Part shown: positions 36,088 through 46,868 of the stretch, in pieces
Numbering within the stretch: the stretch's first letter is position 1
How the letters are laid out: each line of letters begins with the position of its first letter
NCBI RefSeq assembly: GCF_007004095.1
Contig: NZ_VHJK01000001.1
Coordinates: 996,501 to 1,060,500, forward strand
DNA: 64,000 nt
Origin: Erythrobacter insulae
Lineage (GTDB): Bacteria > Pseudomonadota > Alphaproteobacteria > Sphingomonadales > Sphingomonadaceae
Reading direction: 5' to 3'
Notes under the pieces: model-generated
The model's database searches: none
What the model was told of the DNA's origin: nothing
What the model saw: only the letters and a program-made list of their open reading frames with translations
Position numbers and translations under genes: made by a program

Positions 36088-36184
36088 TCACACGGGATTA
36101 ACGCGCTTGCGCCCCGGCGGTAAAAGCGAGTATTACCGACACGATAAAACAAAATAGCATAATAATATTGCTCGGAGCAGGATC

Positions 36185-39100
36185 ATGGTTTCAACGCCGA
36201 CGGAGAAATCCGCCAAGCAAGTGGCGACTGACACGGCGCTTTTCACATCTCTGAAAAAGCACCTGAAGGCTTCAATTCTGCCCGGCGATACGCCGCTTTC
36301 CGGCGATGTTCTGGATGAAGCGGCGCAATTCCTGCTCTCTGCTGCGCAAACGCGCGAAGCCAAAAATTCCGCTTTGTTGCTGGAATCGGCTGGCGGTGAG
36401 CGGCGCAAATTGCGGATCGCGGTGATCAATGATGATATGCCGTTTCTGGTCGATTCCATTGCCGCAACGATTGCCGCGCAATCGCTCAGCATTGATCGGC
36501 TGGTTCACCCGGTTCTGGGCGCGGAGCGCGATCAAGCGGGCAATCTTATCCGGTTAAGCGATGCGGCAGGCGATGATCTGCCAAGCGAATCGCTGATCTA
36601 TATCGAGACCCCGCGCGTCGATGCGCGCCAGCGCCGCGAACTGGAACGTGCGCTGCGCACGACGCTTGGCGATGTCCGCGCCGCGGTTTCCGACTGGGCC
36701 GAAATGCAAGCCATCATGGCAGGCGACGTTGCCGAGATTGCCGATGACGAATCGCAGGAGCTGATCCGGTGGCTGGGCAGCGGAATGCTGACGCAGCTGG
36801 GCCATGTAAAACGCTCACGCGATGGCAAACAAAGCGATGCCCGCGGCATTTGCCGCAAAAGCACGCGCGATATTCTGGCCGAGGCTTCGTTTGACCGCGC
36901 GTTTGCATGGTTTGATGATTGCGATGCCCGCGATGATCGCCATGATTTGTTGGTGATCAAAGCCAATCGGCTGTCCCATGTTCATCGCAGAATTCCGCTC
37001 GATCTGTTTATCGTTGGCCTGCGCGATGCGAAGACGGGCAAAGTCCAATCGCTATCGATCCACGCCGGGATCTGGACAAGTGCGGCATTGGCGACACCGC
37101 CCAGCCAGGTACCGGTTCTGCGCGCCGATCTGGCTGCGATCACCCAACAACTGAAATTTGATCCCGGCGGCCATGCAGGCAAAGCCTTGATGCATGCGTT
37201 CACCGCGCTGCCCAATGATTTGTTGATCGGTTTCACACAGGATTCAATTGCGCGTCTGGCGACCACCATGATGAGCCTGGTGGATCGCCCGCGCCCGCGC
37301 CTTGCGCTGGTGACATCGCGGCTGGGCCGCCACATCTATGCCTTTGTCTGGCAGCCGCGTGATACCGTGTCGACTCAGGTTCGCCTGCAAATCGAAGACA
37401 TGTTCACCCGGCACGAAGGCGCCGGGGTTCTCGACTGGAGCCTTGAGGTGGAAGGCGGCACGCTGGCGATGCTGCAATTTGTGATCGACATTCGCGAAGC
37501 CAAACAGCTGCCTGATGAAGCCGCGATGGAAATACAGTTTCAGGATATGCTGCGCGGCTGGAGCGAAGCGGTAGAGAAACACCTTGCCGAAAACATGGAC
37601 GCGGCCCGCGCGGCGGCGCTGGCATCGCGTTATGCCGATGCTTTGCCGATGAATTACCGCGGCCGATATGACCCCGCAGAGGGCGCCCGCGACATTTTGG
37701 GATTGCGCGGGCTTGCCAGCGATCTGGACCATGAACGCGGTGTTCGTCTGTACAATATCGGCAAAGATCCGGCGAGCCGTATGCGCCTGAAAATCTATCA
37801 GAAAGAAGGCGCCCTGCCGCTTTCCGATGCGGTTCCGGCGCTGGAGAATTTCGGCTTTCGCGTGATCAAGGAAATTCCGATCGGGCTGGATGGCGGCGCG
37901 CTGGGCACGATTCATGAATTCACCGTGGACCTGCCCGAAGGCAGCACATCGGGAAAACTGCTCGAACGCGCGGGCGCGCTCGAGACGGCGATTACCGAAG
38001 TGCTGAATGGCCGGGCGGAAGATGATCCGTTCAACCGGCTGGTGGTTGGCACCGGATTGGCCGCGCAGGAAACCGAATGGCTGCGGGCGATCTATCGGTA
38101 TCTGCGCCAGACCGGCATGAGCTTTACGATCTTTACCGTCGTCGATGCGCTGGGCCGTGCGCCCGATGTGGCGCGTGCGATGATCGATCTGTTCGTGGCG
38201 CGTCATCACCCCGGCTTCACAGGCAATCGGGACGAAGCCGTGGCGGGGGCGATTTCAGCCTATAACCGCGGTCTTTCGAAAGTCGCAGCGATCAATGATG
38301 ACCGGTTGCTGCGCCTGTACCGCGCGGTGATTGATGCGGTGCTGCGCACCAATGCTTTTGCCCCTGCGGCCAACGAAGCGCTGGCTTTCAAAATTGATTC
38401 GGGCCTTGTGCCGAACCTGCCAAAGCCGGTCCCGTGGCGGGAGATTTTCGTTTATTCGCGCCGGGTCGAAGGCATCCATCTGCGCTCGGGCGCGATTGCG
38501 CGCGGCGGGCTGCGCTGGTCTGACCGGAGAGACGATTTCCGCACCGAAATCCTCGGACTGATGAAAGCGCAGCGGGTCAAGAATGCAGTGATTGTGCCGA
38601 CCGGCGCAAAGGGCGGGTTCTATCCCAAACAGCTTCCGTCACCCGCACTCGACCGCGAAGGTTGGGCCGCCGAAGGTCAGGCCAGCTACGAAGTGTTCAT
38701 CCGGACTTTGCTGTCTGTCACCGACAACATCGTGGATGGCAAAGTCGTCCATCCCGATAAAGTCACGATCCATGACGGCGAAGATCCGTATTTCGTGGTC
38801 GCTGCGGATAAAGGCACCGCGCGGTTCTCTGATGTGGCCAATGGCATCGCGGAAAGCCGGGATTTCTGGCTCGATGATGCTTTCGCCAGCGGCGGTTCGA
38901 ACGGATATGATCACAAGGCCATGGGCATCACTGCGCGCGGCGCATGGGTGTCTGTGCAGCGGCATTTCCTCGAAATGGGGACCGACGTGCAGAAAGACAG
39001 CATCCGGGTTGCCGGCTGCGGCGATATGTCAGGCGATGTGTTTGGCAATGGCATGTTGCTGTCCAAAGCGATCAAACTGGTTGCCGCGTTCGATCACCGG

Positions 39101-40894
39101 CACATTTTTATTGATCCCGATCCCGATCCCGCAGCCAGCTGGAAAGAGCGTAAGCGGCTGTATGATCTGCCGCGATCAAGCTGGGAAGATTACAGCGCCG
39201 ATCTGATATCCAAAGGCGGCGGCGTGTATTCGCGCGACCTGAAACGTATCAAACTGTCCAAAAAAGCGCGCGAGATGCTGTCGATTGAAGACAAGGAAAT
39301 CGAACCCGATGCTCTTGTCAGCGCAATCTTGAAAGCAGAGCTGGACCTGATCTGGTTCGGCGGGATCGGCACCTATATCAAAGCCGAGCAAGAGAGCCAT
39401 CCGGCGGTCGGTGATCCGGCCAATGACACTCTGCGAGTGGACGCGGCCGAGGTACGGGCCAAAGTGATCGGCGAAGGTGCAAACCTTGGCATCACTCAGG
39501 CGGGGCGCATCGCCTTTGCGATGAAGGGCGGACGCATCAACACCGACTTTATCGACAATTCGGCAGGGGTCGATTGTTCGGATAACGAAGTGAATATCAA
39601 AATCGCGCTGGCCGCCGCCACGCGCGAAGGCGCTTTGACAGAGAAAAAGCGCAGCAATCTTCTCGCCAAGATGACCGATGAAGTCGCAGAGATCGTGCTG
39701 GAGGATAACCGTCTGCAAGCGCTCGCGCTGTCGATCGCAGAGGCAGCCGGGCCAGAGGCGACCGCGTCCTATATCCGCCTGATCGAGCAGTTGGAGGACA
39801 GCGGCGATCTGGACCGCCGGACCGAAGGGCTGGCCGATGCAGAGGCCTTTGCCCGCCGCGCCGCCGATGGCAAAGGGCTGACGCGGCCTGAACTTGCGGT
39901 GCTGTTGTCTTCGGCCAAACTGGTGTTGCAAGACGCCATCGAAGCCAGCGGATTGCCCGATGATCCGATGCTCGAAGGTTCACTGATCGCGCTTTTCCCG
40001 CAGCCCATGCGGAAAAGCTTTGCAGCCGAGATCAAAGATCACCGTCTGCGCCGCGAGCTTATCGCGACCGATCTTTCCAACCGGATCGTCAACCGGCTGG
40101 GTCTGGTTCACGCGTTTGAACTGGCAGAGGAAGAAGGCGTCGGCCTGTCCGATGTCGCCGCCGCGTTCGTGGTGGTTGAACGGTTGTTCGATCTGCAAAC
40201 ACTGTGGCAGGAACTTGATACAACCCAGATGAGCGAGCAAGCACGGCTAAGCCTGTTTGATCGCACTGCGGCCGCTGTCGGAAATCTGATGTCGGACGTG
40301 CTGCGCACAGCCGCCGGACAGGTCCAGGCAGGCGAACTGGTTGAGGCGCTAAAAGCCAATGTCGCGATGCTGAATGACGCGCATGAAGAGCTTGTCTCTG
40401 ATGAAGTGCGCGTGCGGTCGGCTGCTTTGCGGGCTTCATTCACCGATAAAGGTGCGCCCGTTGCACTGGCCGAAAAAGTCGCACAATTGTTCGATTTTGA
40501 CGGGACGGTTGGCCTGTCTCAGCTGGCGTTGACGACCGAGATTGATCCGAAATCGCTTACCAACGCGTTCACCGATATCGGCGCGCGTATCGGGCTCGAC
40601 TGGGCGCAAGGCACCGCGGCGTATATGTCGCCTTCCGATATCTGGGAGCGTTTGCTTGTCGATGGATTGGCCCGCGATTTTCAGCATATGCGGCTGGAAT
40701 TCCTGCGCCGTTTGATGCGCCGCAAGGGCGGGAAAGACGATCCGCAAGGCGCGATTGCCGATTGGGCACAGCGCAATGCCGCCGCCGTTGATCAATTCCG
40801 CGCCATGATCGCGCGGGCTCAGGCACGCCCGCCGGTCGCTCCTGCTGTGCTCGCCCAGATCGCCAGTCAGGCGCGCAATCTGCTGGAACGGTGA
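36185..40894 (+). CDS. NAD-specific glutamate dehydrogenase, large (about 180 kDa type)
   Basis: 1569 aa, the usual size of the large bacterial NAD-GDH. It converts glutamate to 2-oxoglutarate and ammonia, mainly for catabolism. N-terminal ACT-like regulatory part (IAVINDDMPFLVDSIAATIA near 75) precedes the catalytic domain. The latter has GAIARGGLRWSDRRDDFRTE, VPTGAKGGFYPKQLP, GCGDMSGDVFGNGM and GEGANLGITQAGRIAFA, all hallmarks. A GGAGCAGGATC ribosome binding site precedes the ATG. Flanking leader (36100-36180) is AT-rich. Confidence 0.97.
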   Translation: MVSTPTEKSAKQVATDTALFTSLKKHLKASILPGDTPLSGDVLDEAAQFLLSAAQTREAKNSALLLESAGGERRKLRIAVINDDMPFLVDSIAATIAAQSLSIDRLVHPVLGAERDQAGNLIRLSDAAGDDLPSESLIYIETPRVDARQRRELERALRTTLGDVRAAVSDWAEMQAIMAGDVAEIADDESQELIRWLGSGMLTQLGHVKRSRDGKQSDARGICRKSTRDILAEASFDRAFAWFDDCDARDDRHDLLVIKANRLSHVHRRIPLDLFIVGLRDAKTGKVQSLSIHAGIWTSAALATPPSQVPVLRADLAAITQQLKFDPGGHAGKALMHAFTALPNDLLIGFTQDSIARLATTMMSLVDRPRPRLALVTSRLGRHIYAFVWQPRDTVSTQVRLQIEDMFTRHEGAGVLDWSLEVEGGTLAMLQFVIDIREAKQLPDEAAMEIQFQDMLRGWSEAVEKHLAENMDAARAAALASRYADALPMNYRGRYDPAEGARDILGLRGLASDLDHERGVRLYNIGKDPASRMRLKIYQKEGALPLSDAVPALENFGFRVIKEIPIGLDGGALGTIHEFTVDLPEGSTSGKLLERAGALETAITEVLNGRAEDDPFNRLVVGTGLAAQETEWLRAIYRYLRQTGMSFTIFTVVDALGRAPDVARAMIDLFVARHHPGFTGNRDEAVAGAISAYNRGLSKVAAINDDRLLRLYRAVIDAVLRTNAFAPAANEALAFKIDSGLVPNLPKPVPWREIFVYSRRVEGIHLRSGAIARGGLRWSDRRDDFRTEILGLMKAQRVKNAVIVPTGAKGGFYPKQLPSPALDREGWAAEGQASYEVFIRTLLSVTDNIVDGKVVHPDKVTIHDGEDPYFVVAADKGTARFSDVANGIAESRDFWLDDAFASGGSNGYDHKAMGITARGAWVSVQRHFLEMGTDVQKDSIRVAGCGDMSGDVFGNGMLLSKAIKLVAAFDHRHIFIDPDPDPAASWKERKRLYDLPRSSWEDYSADLISKGGGVYSRDLKRIKLSKKAREMLSIEDKEIEPDALVSAILKAELDLIWFGGIGTYIKAEQESHPAVGDPANDTLRVDAAEVRAKVIGEGANLGITQAGRIAFAMKGGRINTDFIDNSAGVDCSDNEVNIKIALAAATREGALTEKKRSNLLAKMTDEVAEIVLEDNRLQALALSIAEAAGPEATASYIRLIEQLEDSGDLDRRTEGLADAEAFARRAADGKGLTRPELAVLLSSAKLVLQDAIEASGLPDDPMLEGSLIALFPQPMRKSFAAEIKDHRLRRELIATDLSNRIVNRLGLVHAFELAEEEGVGLSDVAAAFVVVERLFDLQTLWQELDTTQMSEQARLSLFDRTAAAVGNLMSDVLRTAAGQVQAGELVEALKANVAMLNDAHEELVSDEVRVRSAALRASFTDKGAPVALAEKVAQLFDFDGTVGLSQLALTTEIDPKSLTNAFTDIGARIGLDWAQGTAAYMSPSDIWERLLVDGLARDFQHMRLEFLRRLMRRKGGKDDPQGAIADWAQRNAAAVDQFRAMIARAQARPPVAPAVLAQIASQARNLLER

Positions 40895-40906
40895 TCGCTT
40901 AGCGGC

Positions 40907-42193
40907 TTGACGACAGCGCAATTTGCGGCGACCCAGCGGCCTATGACGCAAGCGGGAACAGCACCAGACTACGCAGATGTGGTAATCGTGGGCACCGGCC
41001 ATGGCGGCGCGCAAGCCGCCATCGCCCTGCGCCAGCAAGGCCACGAGGGATCGATCATGATGATCGGGCGCGACAGTATGCCGCCGTATGAACGCCCGCC
41101 TTTGTCCAAGGAATACCTTGCTGGCGACAAGGTTTTTGAGCGGATCATGATCCGGCCCGAAAAATTCTGGGCGGACAAAAACGTCGCTCTGCGTCTGGGC
41201 AGCGGTGTGAGCGAAATTGATCCTGCGGCGCATACAGTCACCCTGTCGGACGGCAGCACCATTGGGTATCGCAAGCTGATCTGGTCGGGCGGCGGCGATC
41301 CGCGCCGTCTGGGATGCTCCGGCGCAAATTTGAAAGGCGTGTTTTACGTCCGTGACAAACGCGATGCCGATGCGATGATGGCGGCGCTGCAGTCCGGGTC
41401 TAAACGCGCTGTGGTGATCGGCGGCGGGTATATCGGGTTGGAAGCCGCAGCGGTTTTGCGCAAGCTCGACTGCGAGGTAACTTTGGTGGAGATGCTTCCG
41501 CGTGTTCTGGCGCGCGTAGCGGGCGAGGATCTGTCCCGTTTTTACGAGGCAGAACACCGTCGCCAAGGGGTTGATCTACGGCTCAAGACCGGAATTGCCG
41601 AAATCACCGGAACCGATGGAAAAGTGAGCAGCGTATTGCTCGACACCGGTGAAACCGTCCCGTGCGATATGGTGGTAGTCGGGATCGGTATCGTACCCGC
41701 AGTTGCGCCTTTGATCGCAGCAGGCGCGGCCGGGTCAAACGGCGTCGATGTCGATTTCTGCTGCCGCACCACGCTCGATGATGTCTATGCCATCGGGGAC
41801 TGCGCAGCCCACGCCAATCCCTATGCCGATAGCGCGGTAATCCGCCTGGAATCGGTGCAGAACGCGCACGATATGGCGAACACCGTGGCCAAAGCGATCA
41901 TGGGTGACAAACAGGAATACAATGCCCTGCCGTGGTTCTGGTCAAACCAGTATGACCTCAAATTGCAGACTGCCGGCCTTAGCCTCGGCTATGACGAGAC
42001 TGTGCTGCGCGGCGATCCCGAGACGCGCAAATTCACCGTCGCTTATCTGAAAGAGGGCAAGCCGATTGCGTTCGACTGTGTCGGCGCGATGAAAGATTAT
42101 GTGCAGGGCCGCAAACTGTTGGAGGCAGGCACCGATTCAATCGACCGCGCTGTGCTGTCCGATCCCGACGTCCCGATCAAGGAATTGATGTAA
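40907..42193 (+). CDS. Ferredoxin reductase-like FAD/NAD(P)H oxidoreductase
   Basis: 428 aa from a TTG; an ATG at 40943 (MTQAG) is an alternative. FAD fold motif [20 protein letters not shown] at about residue 24, NAD(P)-binding [14 protein letters not shown] at about 165, FAD C-motif [10 protein letters not shown] near 300, and a reductase C-domain. It resembles putidaredoxin/rubredoxin reductases that feed P450s or Rieske oxygenases. It begins 12 nt after GDH. Two P450 genes are in this window, so it may reduce their ferredoxin (inference). Confidence 0.92.
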   Translation: MTTAQFAATQRPMTQAGTAPDYADVVIVGTGHGGAQAAIALRQQGHEGSIMMIGRDSMPPYERPPLSKEYLAGDKVFERIMIRPEKFWADKNVALRLGSGVSEIDPAAHTVTLSDGSTIGYRKLIWSGGGDPRRLGCSGANLKGVFYVRDKRDADAMMAALQSGSKRAVVIGGGYIGLEAAAVLRKLDCEVTLVEMLPRVLARVAGEDLSRFYEAEHRRQGVDLRLKTGIAEITGTDGKVSSVLLDTGETVPCDMVVVGIGIVPAVAPLIAAGAAGSNGVDVDFCCRTTLDDVYAIGDCAAHANPYADSAVIRLESVQNAHDMANTVAKAIMGDKQEYNALPWFWSNQYDLKLQTAGLSLGYDETVLRGDPETRKFTVAYLKEGKPIAFDCVGAMKDYVQGRKLLEAGTDSIDRAVLSDPDVPIKELM

Positions 42194-42205
42194 GGATATG
42201 CGCGC

Positions 42206-43366
42206 GTGATCACTGCCAATGACGGTAAGCCAATGCTCGAAGGGGTGAAGGTTATTGACCTGACAAGCGTCGTCTTTGGCCCCTATGCAACGCAAATCCT
42301 GTCCGATTACGGCGCAGAAGTGATCAAAATCGAAGGCCCGTCAGGCGATGCCTATCGCCACGGTGCAAAGCCGAACAAAACCCCCGGCATGGGTCCGGGC
42401 TTTATCGCGCTCAATCGCGGCAAGAAATCGCTGGTTCTGGATCTGAAAGCGGCCTCTGACGCCCAGATTTTGCAGGATCTTCTGCAGGACGCAGACGTGT
42501 TTATCCATAATGTACGCGGCAAAGCAATCACGCGGCTGGGCTTTGATTATGAGGCGGTCAAAGCGATAAATCCGGACATCATCTACGTTCACTGCGTCGG
42601 GTTCGGATCAGGCGGGCCCTATGCCGGGCTTCAGGCCTATGATGATGTCATTCAGGCCGCGACCGGCACGGCCACTTTGCTGCCGCGGGTCGATGGCGAT
42701 GAACGCCCGCGCTATCTCCCGTCTCTGATCGCAGACAAGGTCGCAGGCCTGCACGCCGCCTATGCCACGCTCGCGGCAATCACCCACCGTTTGCGGACCG
42801 GAAAAGGCCAGCATATCGAAGTTCCGATGTTCGAAGCCTTTGCCAGTTTTATGCTGAAAGAGCATCTTGACGGGAAAACCTTTGACCCGCCCAATGGCGA
42901 TGCCGGATATTCGCGTCAGGTCGATCCCGACCGTCAGCCGATGCCGACAAAAGACGGCTGGATCAGCATCGTGCCCTACACTTTGCCGCAATTTCCGCAG
43001 GTCGTGGCGTTGCTGGGCGATCCCGAATTGGCGGGGGAAGAACGGTTTACGGATATTCGCGGGATTATCGCTGCTGCGCCCGAACTGTATCAACGCATGG
43101 CGGCGCTAACGCCTCGGAAAACCACAAACGAATGGCTGGCAATTCTGCGCCAGCATTCCATCCCCTGCATGGCTGTGACCGATCTTGATGATGTGATCGA
43201 TGATCCGCATTTGCGCGAAACGGGATTTATCGAAGCCTCACAGCATCCCAGCGAAGGCGCGCTGTTCCAGATGCGCGATCCCAATACATTCAGCGACTGG
43301 CAGCCTGCACCGCTTGGCCATGCGCCCCGATTGGGTGAACACGACGCAGATTTTGGCAAAGGCTAA
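42206..43366 (+). CDS. CaiB/BaiF family CoA transferase
   Basis: 386 aa from GTG ([10 protein letters not shown]); an ATG at 42233 (MLEGVKV) is a common start for the family. Class III CoA transferase, moving CoA between organic acids. Seen: [15 protein letters not shown] and [12 protein letters not shown] near the start, the catalytic Asp in [13 protein letters not shown], and [15 protein letters not shown]. 12 nt after the flavoprotein, so co-transcribed. Stop codon overlaps the queG stop (CTAA). Confidence 0.9.
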   Translation: MITANDGKPMLEGVKVIDLTSVVFGPYATQILSDYGAEVIKIEGPSGDAYRHGAKPNKTPGMGPGFIALNRGKKSLVLDLKAASDAQILQDLLQDADVFIHNVRGKAITRLGFDYEAVKAINPDIIYVHCVGFGSGGPYAGLQAYDDVIQAATGTATLLPRVDGDERPRYLPSLIADKVAGLHAAYATLAAITHRLRTGKGQHIEVPMFEAFASFMLKEHLDGKTFDPPNGDAGYSRQVDPDRQPMPTKDGWISIVPYTLPQFPQVVALLGDPELAGEERFTDIRGIIAAAPELYQRMAALTPRKTTNEWLAILRQHSIPCMAVTDLDDVIDDPHLRETGFIEASQHPSEGALFQMRDPNTFSDWQPAPLGHAPRLGEHDADFGKG

Positions 43367-44415
43367 CCAAGCCGCGCTGCGGCCCAGTCGGCGGCATCCG
43401 CTACCACCGGATCGGGATCGCTTCGCAGGCGCTCAACCTGTTCCAGCAGACCGGCATCCCCGCTATTGCCCGCTGCATATAGACAATTGCGCACAAACCG
43501 GTTTCGCCCGATCCGTTTGATCGGGGAGCCGGAGAAGAACGAGCGAAAACCGGCATCATCCAGGCTAAGCAATTCGGACAGGCGCGGCGCGACCAGTTCT
43601 GCACGCGGCAAAAATTCGCGCATTGCATGCGCCTGATCTGCAAATTTGTTCCACGGACACACCGCCAAGCAATCATCGCAGCCGTAAATCCGGTTGCCCA
43701 TGGCGGCGCGGAATTCCTCTGCGACCGGCCCCTTATGCTCAATCGTGAGATACGAGATACAGCGGCGCGCATCGATTTTATAGGGCTGCGGGAATGCATC
43801 GGTGGGGCAGGAATCGAGACAGGCCCGGCATGACCCGCATTGATCGCGCTGAGGCGAGCTTAATGGCAAATCCAATGTGGTGTAGATCGCGCCTAGGAAC
43901 AGCCAGCTGCCATGGTCCGGGCTGACCAGATTGGTGTGCTTGCCCTGCCACCCGATCCCGGCCGCTTCGCCCAGCGGTTTTTCCATCACCGGGGCAGTAT
44001 CGACAAAGACTTTTACCTCGGCATCGGGCCTGTCCGCGACCAGCCACCGGGCCAGCGCTTTCAGCTTCTTTTTCACGACATCGTGATAATCCTTGCCCTG
44101 GGCGTAAACCGAAATGCGCGCATGGCTTTTCTCATCCGCCAGCGCCATCGGATCATTGGGCGGCGCATAGCTCATGCCAAGCGCAATGACGCTGCGCGCC
44201 TCTGGCCATAATCCTTGCGGGGACCGGCGGTGCTCCAGCCGCGTCTCCATCCATTCCATAGACCCGTGATTGCCTTCTCCAAGCCACGCCTCCAACCGCT
44301 TGGCCCGCACCGGATCTTCGCCTGCGCTGGCGATCCCGAACGCAGCAAATCCCAGCGACCGCGCTTCTTTCTCAAGCCGTTCGACCAGGGTACCGGTTAC
44401 TGCGCTATTAACCAC
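43363..44415 (-). CDS. queG: Epoxyqueuosine reductase
   Basis: 350 aa. QueG reduces epoxyqueuosine to queuosine in the wobble position of tRNA, using cobalamin and two 4Fe-4S clusters. Cluster cysteines are seen in [13 protein letters not shown] and [13 protein letters not shown]. The C-terminal HEAT-like part ([20 protein letters not shown]) is typical. Convergent with the CoA transferase; divergent from the ABC transporter ATPase with about 45 bp between. Confidence 0.95.
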   Translation of the reverse strand: MVNSAVTGTLVERLEKEARSLGFAAFGIASAGEDPVRAKRLEAWLGEGNHGSMEWMETRLEHRRSPQGLWPEARSVIALGMSYAPPNDPMALADEKSHARISVYAQGKDYHDVVKKKLKALARWLVADRPDAEVKVFVDTAPVMEKPLGEAAGIGWQGKHTNLVSPDHGSWLFLGAIYTTLDLPLSSPQRDQCGSCRACLDSCPTDAFPQPYKIDARRCISYLTIEHKGPVAEEFRAAMGNRIYGCDDCLAVCPWNKFADQAHAMREFLPRAELVAPRLSELLSLDDAGFRSFFSGSPIKRIGRNRFVRNCLYAAGNSGDAGLLEQVERLRSDPDPVVADAADWAAARLG

Positions 44416-44461
44416 GCTTGGGGTTGCTCCCGTTCAGTTTCGCGCGTTAACTCCCGCGCTC

Positions 44462-45472
44462 ATGCATATGACACTTGGCGAACACGTAGGCGAACCCATG
44501 GCAGCGAGCAATGTCGCAGCACCCCTCTCATCACAGCGGCCGCTGGCGATTGAAGCACGCGGGCTGGTAAAGGATTTTGATGGCACGCGCGCGGTCGACG
44601 GGGTTGATATCTCTGTTCCCGAAGGCGCGATTTACGGCATCCTTGGCCCCAATGGTGCGGGCAAGACAACCACTTTGCGCATGTTGCTGGGTATTATTGA
44701 TCCCGATGCCGGTGTGCGCCGGGTGTTCGGCCATGATCGCCCGCATGAAATTGGCCGCCTGATCGGCTATCTTCCCGAAGAGCGCGGTTTGTATCCCGCG
44801 ATGAAATCGGTTGAAGCGATTGCGTTTATGGGCGCGCTCCGCGGCCTGCCGCTGGCCGAGGGGCGAAAGCGCGGGCTGGAATTGCTGGAACGGCACGATC
44901 TTGGCTATGCCGCCGAACGCCAGATCCGCCAGCTATCAAAGGGCATGGCGCAAACCGTTCAATTGCTGGGCACGCTGGTTCACCGCCCTCGGCTGGTGGT
45001 TCTGGATGAACCGTTTTCGGGTCTCGACGCAATCAATCAGGGCAAACTCGAAGGCCTCATCCGCACGCTCGCCGATGACGGCGTGACGGTGATATTCTCA
45101 ACCCATGTGATCCACCACGCAGAGCGTTTGTGCGAAGGCGTGGCGATTATTGCCGGGGGCAAGGTGCCCTATGCCGGAAGCGTAGAGGCCGCACGCGATC
45201 GCATCCCGGCTCAGGTGCGTCTGGAAACCCGTATGCGCGAAGGCGCGTGGACCCATGCCCTGCCCGAAGACGCGCGGCGCGAAGGTGATTTTTTCTACTT
45301 CTCTTTACCGGAAACGGGTGTTGAACCCTTGCTTAAAACCCTGATCGAAGGGGAAGCGGGCATCCTTTCGCTATCCATCGAACGCGCCGGATTGCACGAT
45401 GCTTTTGTGGCGATTGCAGGCGAGGCCGCCGCGCGCCAATTAGAGGCCGATCAGGCAGGAGGCGGCGCATGA
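44462..45472 (+). CDS. ABC transporter ATP-binding protein (NatA-like)
   Basis: 336 aa from the ATG at 44462; ATGs at 44468 and 44498 are also possible. Walker A GPNGAGKTTT, Q-loop in IGYLPEERG, signature LSKGM (variant of LSGGQ), Walker B LVVLDEPFSGLD, and switch His in STHVIHHAE. The fold and C-tail fit ABC-2 exporters that act with the following permease (ATGA-type overlap). The exported substrate is unknown. Confidence 0.93.
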   Translation: MHMTLGEHVGEPMAASNVAAPLSSQRPLAIEARGLVKDFDGTRAVDGVDISVPEGAIYGILGPNGAGKTTTLRMLLGIIDPDAGVRRVFGHDRPHEIGRLIGYLPEERGLYPAMKSVEAIAFMGALRGLPLAEGRKRGLELLERHDLGYAAERQIRQLSKGMAQTVQLLGTLVHRPRLVVLDEPFSGLDAINQGKLEGLIRTLADDGVTVIFSTHVIHHAERLCEGVAIIAGGKVPYAGSVEAARDRIPAQVRLETRMREGAWTHALPEDARREGDFFYFSLPETGVEPLLKTLIEGEAGILSLSIERAGLHDAFVAIAGEAAARQLEADQAGGGA

Positions 45473-46773
45473 GCTCGTTTGATCAATCCGCCATCGACGC
45501 TCGCCCCCGCCTTTCGCGGCTAGAGGCCGCATGGGTTATCGCCCGGCGCGATTTTATCGCTGTACTGTTCAGCCGCGCATTCCTGTTCTTTCTGATCGGG
45601 CCGCTGTTTCCTGTGCTGGTCGGCGGATTGGCCGGTAGCATTGGCAAACAGGTTTCAACCCAGGCTGTGAGCGTGGAAATCGGCCTTGCGATGAGCGCCG
45701 AAGACAACTCCGCCATGCTGGACGCAGCCGACACGCTGCGCCCGCAATTGGGCGGCGGCGTTCCCGCGTTCAGGCGAATTGCCGAAGCAGAGGCAGGCGG
45801 CGCATTTGATGCGCGCGCATTCCTTGATGAACGGCGCGGCAATTTTGCTGCGATCCTCACAGGCACCCCGCAATCGCCCGAACTGGTCGGCACAGAGGGC
45901 CAGATCAACCGGTGGCGCGGACCGGTAGAATTGATCGCTGCAACCGCGACCGGCGCATCACCCACCCGCTTCCCCAGCAGCACGAGCCAGGTGGTCGCCA
46001 CCAGCGCCGCTTCCGAACGCTCCAATCGCATTCGCACCGCGCAGGCCGCGCAGATGGTGCTGTTCCTGCTCACTATGCTGCTCGCCGGTATGGTTCTGTC
46101 CAACCTTGCCGAGGAAAAGGGCAACAAGATTATCGAAATCCTTGCCGCAGCGATCCCGATGGATGCGGTGTTTATGGGTAAATTGTTTGCCATGCTCGGC
46201 GTGTCATTTGTGGGCATTGCCGTTTGGGGCACAGTGGGCTGGGGCTTTTGGGCCGTGGCCGAAGACGCCATCGTCACCGTCACCCAGACCAATTTTCGCG
46301 AATTGCCGGGCCCCGCTGTCGGGTGGCCGATGTTTATCGCGCTGGGCATTGTCTATTTCTCGATGGCGTATTTGCTGCTCGGCGCGCTGTTCCTGACTAT
46401 CGGCGCGATGGCCAACACCGTGCGCGAAGTGCAGACCATGTCGATGCCGGTCACGATGCTGCAATTGATGGTGTTCTTCCTATCGGCTGCCAATATCGGC
46501 CAGATCGGCACCCCGCTTGAGCTGACCTCTGTCATCTTCCCCCTGTCATCGCCTTTTGCGATGGTCGCCCGGGCGGCGTTGGAGGACACTTTATGGACCC
46601 ATGCGGTCGCGCTTGTCTGGCAGGCTTTCGCTGTGGTTCTGCTGGTCAAAGGCGGATCGATCCTGTTCCGCAAACGCGTGATGAAATCGGGCGGCGCCGG
46701 ACATGCCAAGAAACGCCGCAACTGGTTTGGTCGATCATCGGCGCAAGATTCTTCCGCTGAACCGGCAGAATAA
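45469..46773 (+). CDS. ABC-2 type transporter permease
   Basis: 434 aa with one N-terminal TM helix (about 32-55), a large extracytoplasmic part, and five or six TM helices after residue 195. Contains MVLSNLAEEKGNKIIEILAA, a hallmark of NatB/YhaP-type permeases. C-terminal tail basic. Coupled to the ATPase gene by a 4-nt overlap. Possible cargo: Na+, drugs or lipids; not decidable. Confidence 0.92.
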   Translation: MSSFDQSAIDARPRLSRLEAAWVIARRDFIAVLFSRAFLFFLIGPLFPVLVGGLAGSIGKQVSTQAVSVEIGLAMSAEDNSAMLDAADTLRPQLGGGVPAFRRIAEAEAGGAFDARAFLDERRGNFAAILTGTPQSPELVGTEGQINRWRGPVELIAATATGASPTRFPSSTSQVVATSAASERSNRIRTAQAAQMVLFLLTMLLAGMVLSNLAEEKGNKIIEILAAAIPMDAVFMGKLFAMLGVSFVGIAVWGTVGWGFWAVAEDAIVTVTQTNFRELPGPAVGWPMFIALGIVYFSMAYLLLGALFLTIGAMANTVREVQTMSMPVTMLQLMVFFLSAANIGQIGTPLELTSVIFPLSSPFAMVARAALEDTLWTHAVALVWQAFAVVLLVKGGSILFRKRVMKSGGAGHAKKRRNWFGRSSAQDSSAEPAE

Positions 46774-46792
46774 GTCGCAAATAGCAACCCAC

Positions 46793-46810
46793 TATTGACA
46801 CCTGTGTTAG
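46793..46810. promoter_or_regulatory. Possible promoter/operator upstream of the CYP153 gene
   Basis: TTGACACCTGTGTTAG at 46795-46810 contains TTGACA, and TTGACAC / GTGTTAG form an imperfect inverted repeat (5 of 7 pairs, 2-nt spacer). It lies about 60 nt upstream of the P450 start. Short symmetric TTGACAC-type sites are common before genes controlled by TetR-type regulators; no such regulator is adjacent. Confidence 0.35.
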
Positions 46811-46868
46811 TTAAGGCAGGATGCGACTCAAGGAATGGGCGAAAGCAATTCCATTGGGAGAGAGAGAC

